NCBI RefSeq assembly: GCF_016427505.1
Contig: NZ_JAELXS010000004.1
Location: forward strand, 310,001 to 374,000
DNA: 64,000 nucleotides
Direction of reading: 5' to 3'
DNA from: Sphingomonas mollis
Lineage (GTDB): Bacteria; Pseudomonadota; Alphaproteobacteria; Sphingomonadales; Sphingomonadaceae
A model generated the notes under the pieces. It had not been told where the DNA came from and ran no database searches. It saw only the letters and a list, made by a program, of their open reading frames with translations. Both the position numbers and the translations under genes were made by a program. Shown piece after piece: positions 55,819-64,000 of this stretch. The first letter of the stretch is position 1. Every line of letters begins with the position of its first letter.

Positions 55819-56418
55819 ATGGGCAAGGATTTCTCCTCCGCACTGCGGCCCGCGATCGTCATGACGATCCTGTTCGCGGTCCTTCTCGGACTCGTCTATC
55901 CGCTTGCCATGACCGGCATCGGCCAGACGCTCTTCCCCGCTCAGGCGAACGGCAGCCTGGTGCGGGACGCACGTGGCACGGTCGTCGGCTCGAGCGTATT
56001 GGGTCAGGCATTCACGGCAGACCGTTATTTCCAGACCCGGCCATCGGCCGCCGGCAAGGGCTATGATGGTCTGGCATCGTCAGGTTCGAACCTTGGTCCG
56101 GCAAGCCAGGCCCTCGTCGACCGCGTGAAGCCGGACGTCGCGAAACGTCGTGCCGAAGGCGTGCCCGGCCCCGTACCGGTCGATCTGGTCACCGCCAGCG
56201 GTTCTGGCCTCGACCCCGATCTCTCACCGGCTGCCGCACTGACCCAGGCGCCGCGTATCGCCCGCGTTCGCGGCGTGCCGGTCGACCGGGTTCGCACGCT
56301 GGTGGCCGATGCAACCCAGGCGTCCATCCTGGGTGACGCCCATGTCAACGTACTGGCCCTCAACCGTGCTCTCGACACGCTGTCAGGGGCCAGCACCGCC
56401 GGCGCACGCCCGCGCTGA
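55819..56418 (+). CDS. kdpC: Potassium-transporting ATPase subunit C
   Basis: 199 residues. One N-terminal helix (IVMTILFAVLLGLVYPLAMTGI), then the periplasmic domain with FTADRYFQTRPSAAG, SGSNLGP and ASGSGLDPDLSPAAA, all KdpC hallmarks. Stabilises the complex and supports ATP binding. Stop shares bases with the kdpD start (TGATG). Confidence 0.97.
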   Translation: MGKDFSSALRPAIVMTILFAVLLGLVYPLAMTGIGQTLFPAQANGSLVRDARGTVVGSSVLGQAFTADRYFQTRPSAAGKGYDGLASSGSNLGPASQALVDRVKPDVAKRRAEGVPGPVPVDLVTASGSGLDPDLSPAAALTQAPRIARVRGVPVDRVRTLVADATQASILGDAHVNVLALNRALDTLSGASTAGARPR

Positions 56419-59093
56419 TGCCTGTCTCGGGCGCTAAACGACCTGACCCGGACGCCCTTCTGCGCGCAGCCGCGCAGGAGGGAAGAGGGCGCTTCAAGAT
56501 TTTCCTTGGCGCCGCTCCCGGAGTCGGCAAGACGTTCGAGATGCTGTCCGAGGGCGCCGCGCGTAAACGGGACGGCGTCGATGTCATCGTCGGCGTGGTG
56601 GAAACCCACGGTCGTGCGGAAACCGAGGCGCTGACCCGCGGTCACGAGATCATACCCCGGCGAGCGATAGACTATGAAGGCCGGACGCTTCGGGAAATGG
56701 ACCTGGACGCGATCCTTGCACGATCACCCCGCCTCGTCCTTGTCGACGAACTTGCCCATACAAATGCGCCGGGCAGTCGCCATCCGAAACGCTATCAGGA
56801 CGTCGAGGAACTGCTGGTCGCCGGCATCGATGTCTATTCGACCGTCAACATCCAGCACGTCGAGAGCCTGAACGATGTCGTCGCCAGTTTCACCCGCGTG
56901 CGGGTGCGGGAAACCGTACCGGACAGCGTCCTGGAAATGGCCGAGATCGAGGTCGTCGACATTCCGCCCGACGAATTGATCGAGCGGCTGCGGGCCGGCA
57001 AGGTCTATCTGCCGCATGAAGCGACGCGCGCGTTGTCGCACTTCTTCTCCAAATCAAACCTGTCGGCACTGCGTGAACTGGCGTTGCGGCGCGCGGCGCA
57101 GGCGGTCGATGCCCGGATGCTCGACGACGTCCGCGCGCTGGGACTTGGCGGCACCTGGGCGGGCAGCGACCGGATCGTCGTCGCGATCAACGAGTTGCCC
57201 GGCGCCGACACGCTGGTGCGCGCCGCCAAGCGGGTAGCGGATGGCCTGCGCGGTCCCTGGACCGCCGTCTTTATCGAAACCCCGCGCGCGGCGCATTTTT
57301 CCGATGCCCAGCATCAGCGCGTCGCCGCCGCCATGACGCTGGCGACGCAGCTCGGCGCTGCCGTTGCGACCGTTCCCGCGACCGATGTCGTGGAGGGTAT
57401 CCAGAACTTCCTCGCCGACGCCCGGGCGACCCAGCTGGTCATGGGCAAGTCGCGGCGGTCGCGCTCGTTCGAATTCCTGCACGGCTCCGTCGTCGATCGG
57501 GTGATCCGCAACACCCCGGGCGTTACCGTCCATGTCTTGCCCGTCGTGTCCGATCAGGCCGACCGGGACCGTGGTCGACGCAGACCCGCGCGATGGGGCA
57601 CGCCCGCCGGCTATGCGATCACCACCGCGCTTGTCGCCGGCATCACCGGCATCGCCAGCGCGCTGTTCCACGTGCTCGACCTAGGCAACGTCGCGCTTCT
57701 GTATCTCTTGCCGGTGATGGCGGCTGCGAGCCTGTATGGTCTTCGCACCGGCCTCTACGCCGGCATCGCCTCAAGCCTGGCCTATAATTTCTTCTTCCTG
57801 CCGCCCGTCGGTACGCTGAGCATCAGCAATCCCGAAAACCTGATCTCGGTCGTTGTCCTTCTCGGCATCGCGATCGCCACCAGCCAACTGACCTCGCGCG
57901 TCCGGGCACAGGCCGATCTGGCGGCGGCCAGCGCCCGGACGAATGCGACGCTGGCCGGCTTCCTTCGCCAGATCACGAGTGTCAACGACATCGACGTCGC
58001 CGCGCAGATGATCTGCGACGATGTGCGGGGTCTGCTCGACGTGCAGGTGGTACTGCTGGTGCGCGGGGCGGGCACGGGCCTCGACATCCTCGCGACGAGC
58101 GACGCCGCCTATCGTCTCGGCACGATGGACACCGCGGCTGCCACATGGGCGCTGGACACCGGCATGCCGGCTGGAAAAGGCTCCGGCACCCTCGCGGCGT
58201 CGGAGTGGCTGTTCCAGCCGTTGAAGGCAGGCGGCCGGGTCCTCGGCGTCCTCGGCATCGCCAAGGATACGACGGCCGACCCGGTGCGGGCCGATCAGTT
58301 GCCTTTGCTCAGCAGCCTGCTCGATCAATCCGCGCTCGTGCTCGAACGGCTGCGGCTGGAGGTCGAAATGCGCGACGTCGAGACGGTGCGAACCCGGGAT
58401 CGCTTGCGCGCTGCGCTTCTATCTTCGGTCAGTCACGACCTGCGGACGCCGCTTACGGCCGTCATCGCGGCAGCCGCGCAGCTGCACCATGGCGCCACCC
58501 CCGAACTGATCGGCACGATCGAAAGCGAGGCCGCCCGCCTTAATCGCTTTGTCGCCAACCTCCTCGACATGGCCCGCGTCGAGGCGGGGGCATTGAAACT
58601 GAAGATCGAGGCGACCGACCTTGAGGAAGCGGTCACCGGCGCCGCGCACGATGCACGGCGCGCGTTGGAAGGTCATGCCCTCCGGCTCGATGTTCCGCCT
58701 GGCCTCCCGCTGGTCCGGGCCGACCCGCAGCTTCTCCATCACTGCCTGCTTAACCTGCTCGACAATGCCGGTCGCTATGCCGATCCGGGTACCGACATCG
58801 TTATCGAAGGCAGCAATCGCTTTGGGGAGCTTCGCCTGGTCGTCATGGATCACGGGCCGGGCTTGCCGCCCGGGCGGGAGAAGGAGGTATTCGAGACGTT
58901 CCGGCGGCTTGAGGGCTCCGATCGGGCCATCGGTGGTACGGGCCTCGGTCTGGCAATCGTCAAGGCGTTTGCCGAGGCAATGGGCATGACGGTCGAAGCT
59001 GCGAACCGGGGTGACGGCGCGGGTGCCGCTTTCACGCTGGTCTTTCCCCCCGGCCTCATCGTCCGTGATCCCGCACCGGAAGGTCTGACCTGA
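56418..59093 (+). CDS. kdpD: Sensor histidine kinase KdpD
   Basis: 891 residues. N-terminal KdpD domain with Walker A GAAPGVGKT at 31-39 and HTNAPGSRHPKRYQDVEELL, a universal-stress-like domain (about 245-365), four helices (about 395-500), a GAF region, phospho-acceptor His673 in SSVSHDLRTPLTAV and an ATPase domain with [10 protein letters not shown]. Senses low K+ or osmotic stress and phosphorylates KdpE, which activates kdp transcription. Confidence 0.96.
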   Translation: MPVSGAKRPDPDALLRAAAQEGRGRFKIFLGAAPGVGKTFEMLSEGAARKRDGVDVIVGVVETHGRAETEALTRGHEIIPRRAIDYEGRTLREMDLDAILARSPRLVLVDELAHTNAPGSRHPKRYQDVEELLVAGIDVYSTVNIQHVESLNDVVASFTRVRVRETVPDSVLEMAEIEVVDIPPDELIERLRAGKVYLPHEATRALSHFFSKSNLSALRELALRRAAQAVDARMLDDVRALGLGGTWAGSDRIVVAINELPGADTLVRAAKRVADGLRGPWTAVFIETPRAAHFSDAQHQRVAAAMTLATQLGAAVATVPATDVVEGIQNFLADARATQLVMGKSRRSRSFEFLHGSVVDRVIRNTPGVTVHVLPVVSDQADRDRGRRRPARWGTPAGYAITTALVAGITGIASALFHVLDLGNVALLYLLPVMAAASLYGLRTGLYAGIASSLAYNFFFLPPVGTLSISNPENLISVVVLLGIAIATSQLTSRVRAQADLAAASARTNATLAGFLRQITSVNDIDVAAQMICDDVRGLLDVQVVLLVRGAGTGLDILATSDAAYRLGTMDTAAATWALDTGMPAGKGSGTLAASEWLFQPLKAGGRVLGVLGIAKDTTADPVRADQLPLLSSLLDQSALVLERLRLEVEMRDVETVRTRDRLRAALLSSVSHDLRTPLTAVIAAAAQLHHGATPELIGTIESEAARLNRFVANLLDMARVEAGALKLKIEATDLEEAVTGAAHDARRALEGHALRLDVPPGLPLVRADPQLLHHCLLNLLDNAGRYADPGTDIVIEGSNRFGELRLVVMDHGPGLPPGREKEVFETFRRLEGSDRAIGGTGLGLAIVKAFAEAMGMTVEAANRGDGAGAAFTLVFPPGLIVRDPAPEGLT

Positions 59094-59094
59094 C

Positions 59095-59781
59095 ATGCCT
59101 GCCAAAATTCTTGTGGTGGACGATGAACTCGCCATCCGCCGTCTGCTGCGCAACACACTCGTCCGGGCCGGTTACACCGTCGTCGAGGCCGAAGACGGCC
59201 GGCAAGCCCTGCATCAGGCAGCGGCCGAACACCCCAGCGCCGTACTGCTCGATCTCGGCCTGCCGGACCGTGACGGATTGACGCTCATTCCCTTGCTGCG
59301 GACGCATGGCGACGCCGTCATCCTGGTGGTGTCCGCACGCGACGCGGTCGACGAGAAGGTGACCGCGCTCGACCTCGGCGCAGACGATTTCGTCTGCAAG
59401 CCGTTCGACACCGACGAGCTGCTCGCACGGCTTCGCGTAGCCCTTCGCCATCACGGCTTGTCCGAGACGATGCAGAAGATCGTGCGACGCGGTGACATCA
59501 GCATCGATCTCGATCGTCGGGTCGTTCTTCGCGGGACCCAGGAACTGCATCTCACCCGCAAGGAATATGACGTGCTCGCCGTGCTGACCCGACATATCGG
59601 CCGGGTTGTGACGCATGAACGCGTACTGGCGGCTGCATGGGGAGGAGACGACGAGCCACGCGTCGAGTATCTTCGCATTGTAATCCGCAACCTTCGTCAG
59701 AAGCTGGAACACCCGGGCCCGGTCGGCAGCGTGATCGCCAACGAACTCGGTGTAGGCTATCGTCTTCGCTCCGACGTATGA
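59095..59781 (+). CDS. kdpE: Response regulator KdpE
   Basis: 228 residues. Receiver with VDDELAIRRLL, phospho-acceptor Asp53 (LLDLGLPDRDG), FVCKPFDTDEL, and an OmpR-type winged helix (LHLTRKEYDVLAVL, YLRIVIRNLRQKLE, ELGVGYRL). One nt after kdpD. It should bind upstream of the porin-kdp transcript, but I could not identify its site. Confidence 0.95.
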   Translation: MPAKILVVDDELAIRRLLRNTLVRAGYTVVEAEDGRQALHQAAAEHPSAVLLDLGLPDRDGLTLIPLLRTHGDAVILVVSARDAVDEKVTALDLGADDFVCKPFDTDELLARLRVALRHHGLSETMQKIVRRGDISIDLDRRVVLRGTQELHLTRKEYDVLAVLTRHIGRVVTHERVLAAAWGGDDEPRVEYLRIVIRNLRQKLEHPGPVGSVIANELGVGYRLRSDV

Positions 59782-59972
59782 CGGAACTTCCGTTTTCAGA
59801 AGCAGGGCGGCGCCTATCCATTTGCAGTCGTTAGGGGCACTCTTCGGGCTCCCGAGCTTGACCGGCTGTCTGCATGGCTTGAGGTGGCGACTGGCTCGCG
59901 GCTTGTTTAAGCGGAAGATGCAAACAGCCGATCCTCGTTCCCGTCGGACCCGTCACCGTTCAAATGTCGCGC

Positions 59973-62561
59973 TCACCCTGCCGCCTTGCGCAGGATGCGG
60001 GATAATTGCTCGACGGAATAGGGTTTGTGCAACAGCTCGAAACCATGGGTTCCGTCCTGGGCAAGCACGTTGCTGTAGCCCGAGGTCAGTACCACCGGCA
60101 AATCAGGGTAGGTTGACCGGATCACCTTTCCGAATTCGATCCCGTTCATGCCGGGCATCATGACATCGGAGAAAACGATGTCGAACCGCGACGCATCGCT
60201 GGCCAGTTCGGCCAGGGCCTCCTGCGCATCGGCAGCCCACACCGTCTCATAGCCCAGTTCGGCAAGTGATTGGGTCGTGAATATTCCGACATCCCTGTTG
60301 TCCTCGACCACCAGGACGCAGGTACCATGACCATCTGCCAGGGCTTCCAGCGCAGCGCCGCCTGCGGCGACCCCTCCCCCGTTGGCGCTCGGCAGATACA
60401 GCGTGAAGGTGGTTCCGTGCCCGACTTCGCTCTCTACCAGAATCTCGCCATCAGACTGCTTGGCAAATCCGAACACCTGGCTGAGACCAAGACCGGTTCC
60501 CTGGCCGACACCCTTGGTGGTGAAGAATGGCTCAAAGATGCGCTCCAGCCTGTCAGGTTCGATGCCTGACCCCGTATCCGTCATCGAGATCGCTACATAC
60601 TGCCCTTCGACGGCGGGATGCGAACGAACCGCAGGGATGAATGAAGCGGGCCGGACCGCGATATCGATACGCCCGGCGCCGTCCATCGCGTCGCGCGCGT
60701 TCACGGCCATGTTGACCAACGCCGTATCGAGCTGGCTGGTATCGACGTTCGTGAAGCAAGGTACCTCTGGCAGATCGATATCGATCGTTATCCTTGAGCC
60801 GGTCAACGTTCCCAACATGTCCGATATCACCCGCAGGCTCTGACCCACGTCGATAACCTCAGGCCGCAAGGCCTGACGCCGTGCAAAGGCAAGCAGCTGG
60901 CCGGTGAGCTTGGCGGCACGATCGGCGGTGTCGGAGATCGCATCGATGTACCGCGCCTGCCGCTCCGGGCTGAGACCCGGGCGCTTCAGGAGATCCGTGG
61001 CCGACCGGATTACGGTCAAAAGATTGTTGAAGTCGTGTGCGACCCCCCCGGTAAGCTGGCCGACCGCCTCCATCTTTTGCGATTGCCGGAGCGCGTCTTC
61101 GGCGTGTTGCAGTTCTCCGGTCCGGGCAATCACCTGTTGTTCGAGAGACGAGGCCAGCGCTGCCAATGCCTGTTCCGTCCGACGACGCTCCGTGGCGATC
61201 CTGGTCCGCTCGGCCACCTCTCGCGCGAACATGGTCTCGTCCGAACGCCAGCGCCGCGCCCGGCCGCTGCCGAGGTAGAGCATCGCCACCAGCTGGCCGT
61301 TCTCCATGATCGGCATGTTGATGATGGCACGCGCGTCGACCGCCTCGAGGGCATCGACCGTTGGCGCGGTGCGCGGATCGAGGCGGGCATCTTCGATACA
61401 GACTTCATCGCCACGCTTCAGGTCATCGATATATGATCCGAAGTCCCGCAGGTTGAAGGTGCCTGAGAGCTGACTGACGCCCGGCGCGGTCCAGTCACGC
61501 GTTACGGTTATCGTCTCGGTCACGGGATCGATCTCGCCGTAACCGACCCTGCTCAGATCGACGGTGCGGCCGATGATCGCAGCAGCGGCAAGGCTGATGT
61601 CCTCGGGGCAATCCGTGTCGCGGAACATGTCACCCAGCTCGACCAGAGCGACACGCATGATCTCGTTGCGACGCTGATCGGTAATGTCGGTCGAAACGCC
61701 GGAAATGCGCAGTGCCCTGCCCTCGGCATCGAAGAAGGGCTGGCCCCGCGATCCGATCCAGCGCAGTTCACCATCCGCGCGGAAAATCCGGTAGATGACG
61801 TCATAGTCGGTCCCCTCTTCGACGCAGCGTCGGACTTCGGCAATGCTGATCGCACGGTCGTCAGGATGGATCGCAGCCAGCCGCTCGGCATAGCTGAACG
61901 GCTCATCGATCGGTCGGCCGAAGATTTCCTTGCAGGTTTCGGACGCCGTTAGCTGCCTTGTCTCGATCTCGAGGCTCCAGGTGCCAAACCGGGCAGCTTT
62001 CAGCGTGAACGCCAGTTCGCGTTCCTGTTCCTGCTGCAGGCGCAGTCGATCGGTGAGTTCGGCCATGAGCGAGGCATTGCTCGTCTCCAGCCCCTTCAAT
62101 CGCTCTCGCTCAAGGGTCACATCGACCTGGCTGGCAAAGAAATAGGCCAGAACACCCTCGGTATCGTACACCGGCGCCATCAGCAGCCGATTCCAGAATG
62201 ACTCCCCGTCCTTGCGATAATTTTGGATGTCGATCTCGATCGACTCCACCCGCCGCACGGCTTCGCGGATTTTCCTCACGGTATCCGGATCCGTGTCCGG
62301 CCCTTGCAGAAAGCGACAATTACGCCCGAGGATCTCCTCCCGCCCGTAGCCCGTCAGGCGACAAAACGAGTCATTGGTGAATACGACAGGATTGTCCGAC
62401 AGTCTGGGATTGGTGATGATCATCGGCATGCGCGTGGCGCGCACGGCCGCCACAAACGGATCGGTTCCAAGATCCTCACCGATCAGTTCCGACGCGATCC
62501 GTTCCGCGTCAGCGGTCAACGGCCGCACGTCCTCGAACGCGCGATCAATCATATCAGTCAA
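59973..62561 (-). CDS. LOV-domain hybrid sensor histidine kinase
   Basis: 862 residues, soluble. N-terminal LOV domain (about 38-150) with the flavin-adduct motif GRNCRFLQ (Cys82), NYRKDGESFWN and a final strand, the full blue-light-receptor signature. A second PAS domain (about 185-295), a GAF-like domain (about 305-455), a dimerisation helix with phospho-acceptor His509 (GGVAHDFNNLLTVI), an ATPase domain (GTGLGLSQVFGF) and a C-terminal receiver with Asp799 (FSDVMMPGMNG) and Lys846. No DNA-binding output, so it must signal to another protein. Convergent with kdpE; 190 bp of non-coding DNA lies between. Confidence 0.94.
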   Translation of the reverse strand: MTDMIDRAFEDVRPLTADAERIASELIGEDLGTDPFVAAVRATRMPMIITNPRLSDNPVVFTNDSFCRLTGYGREEILGRNCRFLQGPDTDPDTVRKIREAVRRVESIEIDIQNYRKDGESFWNRLLMAPVYDTEGVLAYFFASQVDVTLERERLKGLETSNASLMAELTDRLRLQQEQERELAFTLKAARFGTWSLEIETRQLTASETCKEIFGRPIDEPFSYAERLAAIHPDDRAISIAEVRRCVEEGTDYDVIYRIFRADGELRWIGSRGQPFFDAEGRALRISGVSTDITDQRRNEIMRVALVELGDMFRDTDCPEDISLAAAAIIGRTVDLSRVGYGEIDPVTETITVTRDWTAPGVSQLSGTFNLRDFGSYIDDLKRGDEVCIEDARLDPRTAPTVDALEAVDARAIINMPIMENGQLVAMLYLGSGRARRWRSDETMFAREVAERTRIATERRRTEQALAALASSLEQQVIARTGELQHAEDALRQSQKMEAVGQLTGGVAHDFNNLLTVIRSATDLLKRPGLSPERQARYIDAISDTADRAAKLTGQLLAFARRQALRPEVIDVGQSLRVISDMLGTLTGSRITIDIDLPEVPCFTNVDTSQLDTALVNMAVNARDAMDGAGRIDIAVRPASFIPAVRSHPAVEGQYVAISMTDTGSGIEPDRLERIFEPFFTTKGVGQGTGLGLSQVFGFAKQSDGEILVESEVGHGTTFTLYLPSANGGGVAAGGAALEALADGHGTCVLVVEDNRDVGIFTTQSLAELGYETVWAADAQEALAELASDASRFDIVFSDVMMPGMNGIEFGKVIRSTYPDLPVVLTSGYSNVLAQDGTHGFELLHKPYSVEQLSRILRKAAG

Positions 62562-62778
62562 GGCCGTCGCTCGTTGGTTGCCGCTAAGTCACTGACATCT
62601 AGGTCATGATCCGGTTGACGGCAACGTCGGGCCTGGGGTGGGTTGCAATCGGTGCCTACGCGACGATTTTAGCCTATTCGACCTTGCCATGCGGCAACGG
62701 AATAGCGTCGCCCGGTGATCCGCAACAAGAATGGCGTAACTTTAGTGGTCGTCGAACGGCGTACTCTCGTCAGCGTCG

Positions 62779-63078
62779 TTAGCCATGGCTGGTCGAAGAT
62801 GGCGCATCCGCGTCCAGCGAAAGCGTGCGGGCGATGACGCGTAGCAAGTCGCCAACCGGATCGTCCGCTTGATCCGTGCACTGCGCCAGTGCGATCTGAC
62901 CGGCCGTATCGGTCGCGATCTCGACGACGGCGATGGCTCGATCGAGGGGAAGCCGTCCATTTGCCACCAATTCGTGGATCAGGCTTTCCACCAGCAAGAG
63001 CGCCGCCTGCCCGGCCGAGGCGGTAATGCCCGGAGCCGCATCGCCCTCATGCAAACCATATTTGCGCATCGCGGCCAT
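62779..63078 (-). CDS. Small conserved-looking hypothetical protein
   Basis: 99 residues, unrecognised. Two amphipathic helical stretches (AGQAALLLVESLIHELVANGRLPLDRAIAVVEIA and GDLLRVIARTLSLD); no signal or membrane helix. Acidic. Start at 63078, or the third codon Met (MRKYGLHEG) at 63069. Same strand as the LOV kinase, 217 bp upstream of it, so possible but unproven co-expression. Confidence 0.6.
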   Translation of the reverse strand: MAAMRKYGLHEGDAAPGITASAGQAALLLVESLIHELVANGRLPLDRAIAVVEIATDTAGQIALAQCTDQADDPVGDLLRVIARTLSLDADAPSSTSHG

Positions 63079-63154
63079 TCCAAGCAGCAGGCGAAGGCAT
63101 GAACCTCCAGCCGTCGTTGCCTGTTACAGTGTCGACGATTGGGCATAGATAACG

Positions 63155-63246
63155 GTAAATTCCGAGCAACGCCATTTCTGATATTAATTTCTTATAATAT
63201 TCATATACAATATTTTTGCTGCTGTTTCTGTATAGTTTTGATCGCG
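63155..63246. promoter_or_regulatory. AT-rich promoter region of the Crp/Fnr gene
   Basis: A sharp drop in GC: TGATATTAATTTCTTATAAT, ATTCATATACAATATTTTTG and so on, against a high-GC background. It contains several TATAAT-like hexamers (TATAAT, TATACA), so an exact -10 cannot be picked. It may also bind nucleoid proteins. Confidence 0.5.
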
Positions 63247-63984
63247 ATGACTAATCGCTTTATCACCAAGCTGAACGGCTTTGTCGATTTGACGGCGGAT
63301 GAGGTGTCGGCGCTGCGCGAGGCGACCGCCTTTCCCCGCCGTTTTGACGCCCGTCAGGACCTCATTCGAGAAGGCGATACGCCGGGACCGGTATTCGTCG
63401 TGCTCGACGGCTGGGTATGCCGCTACAAGATCCTGCCCGCCGGTACGCGCCAGATCATCGCATTCCTGTTGCCGGGTGATGCCTGCGATCTGCACATGGG
63501 CATGTTTCCGGAGATGGATCACAGCATCCAGGCGCTGACACCGGCACGGGTGGCGGTGATCCCACAAGCCGACATGAACGGGATGATGGAAAAGCATCGC
63601 GGCATCGCCCGCGCCATGTACATGGCGCAGTTGGTCGACGAGGCGACCTTGCGCGCCTGGATCGTCAGCATGGGCCGGCGCAGCAGCGCGGAACGCGTCG
63701 CGCACCTGGTATGTGAGCTCTATCTCCGCGCCCAGGGCAGCGGGCTGGCCACCGGCAGCGAGTTCGCCTTGCCACTCTCCCAGATCGTCCTGGCCGACAC
63801 GCTGGGAATGACGCCTGTGCACATCAACCGGGTGCTGAAGGAGTTGCGTCTCGCCGGCACCATGAAACTGGCCCGTGGCAGTCTGACGATCATCGACCCG
63901 ATCCGGCTCGTCCAGATCGCCGGCTTCGATGAGAACTACCTGCACCGCCGGCTTGGTCGGTCGGTCGCGGCGGAGGAAAAATGA
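63247..63984 (+). CDS. Crp/Fnr family transcription regulator
   Basis: 245 residues from ATG at 63247 (MTNRFITKLNGFVDLT). Cyclic-nucleotide-type beta-barrel (REGDTPGPVFVVLDGWVCRYKILPAGTRQIIAFLLPGDACDLHMG), dimer helix, and a C-terminal helix-turn-helix (LSQIVLADTLGMTPVHINRVLKELRLAG). The barrel lacks an obvious cAMP-binding RxSA motif and has no Fnr iron-sulfur Cys cluster, so the effector is unknown. An in-frame upstream extension encoded by the AT-rich region is not protein-like. Ends 16 bp from the window edge. Confidence 0.9.
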   Translation: MTNRFITKLNGFVDLTADEVSALREATAFPRRFDARQDLIREGDTPGPVFVVLDGWVCRYKILPAGTRQIIAFLLPGDACDLHMGMFPEMDHSIQALTPARVAVIPQADMNGMMEKHRGIARAMYMAQLVDEATLRAWIVSMGRRSSAERVAHLVCELYLRAQGSGLATGSEFALPLSQIVLADTLGMTPVHINRVLKELRLAGTMKLARGSLTIIDPIRLVQIAGFDENYLHRRLGRSVAAEEK

Positions 63985-64000
63985 ACAAATTAAAGGTCGG

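Noticed and set aside
59784-59799. kdpE terminator at ACGGA-ACT-TCCGT plus T-run
   Set aside because: A 5-bp stem with a 3-nt loop and only four T residues is too weak to call.
63139-63246. 36-residue N-terminal extension of the Crp/Fnr regulator
   Set aside because: It is encoded by the AT-rich promoter-like region, is rich in Cys, Phe and Ile, and is not part of the family; the start at 63247 gives the normal N-terminus.

Overview
The window is high-GC chromosomal DNA from an alphaproteobacterium, most likely a sphingomonad (Sphingomonas or a close relative). The evidence is the TonB-dependent receptor type at the left edge, the conserved alphaproteobacterial clusters rpmH-rnpA-yidD-yidC-engB and dnaA-rpsT-mutM / ubiE-ubiB-coaBC-dut, the TimA-type Tim44-like protein, and many translationally coupled genes with overlapping ATGA, GTGA or TTGA stop/start codons. 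All functional calls are from reading protein motifs; no database search was possible.

Layout. 1-2613: C-terminally cut TonB-dependent receptor with a palindromic operator candidate upstream. 2846-10790: a minus-strand operon for 4-hydroxybenzoate and protocatechuate breakdown by the beta-ketoadipate pathway (unknown membrane protein, pobA, pcaI, pcaJ, pcaH, pcaG, pcaB, a pcaD-pcaC fusion, pcaF). Together these carry 4-hydroxybenzoate to succinyl-CoA and acetyl-CoA with no step missing; no regulator is present. 11008-16392: tRNA-Leu, a DUF3253 protein, a YifB/ComM ATPase, then the L34/RNase P/YidC membrane-insertion cluster. 16412-24890: TonB-like protein, GST, dapE, Smr protein, mltA, timA, secB, murJ, trpS. 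25186-33676: dnaA, rpsT, mutM on minus and ubiE, ubiB, an extra membrane protein, coaBC, dut on plus. 33904-40000: small glycine/alanine-rich membrane peptide, moeB, nucleotide-sugar genes (UDP-glucuronate epimerase type, galU, wecB), a metallophosphoesterase, FKBP isomerase and rpsU. 40088-50398: OmpR/EnvZ-type two-component pair, a predicted lipoprotein intradiol dioxygenase, cysS, an M48 peptidase, UDP-glucose dehydrogenase, a 2-hydroxyacid dehydrogenase, class II DAHP synthase and tRNA-Glu.

50399-64000 looks like an accessory block. A decayed IS5-type transposase lies between tRNA-Glu and a potassium-uptake locus made of a TorF-family porin, an unnamed 27-residue membrane peptide, kdpF, kdpA, kdpB, kdpC, kdpD and kdpE. 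Facing it is a LOV-domain (blue-light) hybrid histidine kinase, then a small hypothetical protein and a Crp/Fnr regulator behind very AT-rich DNA.

The most unusual signals are the porin plus unnamed micropeptide at the head of the kdp operon, the LOV kinase beside it, the unknown membrane proteins built into the pob/pca operon and into the ubiB-coaBC block, a two-copy intergenic element ending in a 22-nt conserved motif, two REP-like inverted repeats, an exactly 101-bp-spaced duplicated hairpin before cysS, and a symmetric operator candidate before the receptor gene. I saw no CRISPR array, prophage, intact transposon or recognisable riboswitch.
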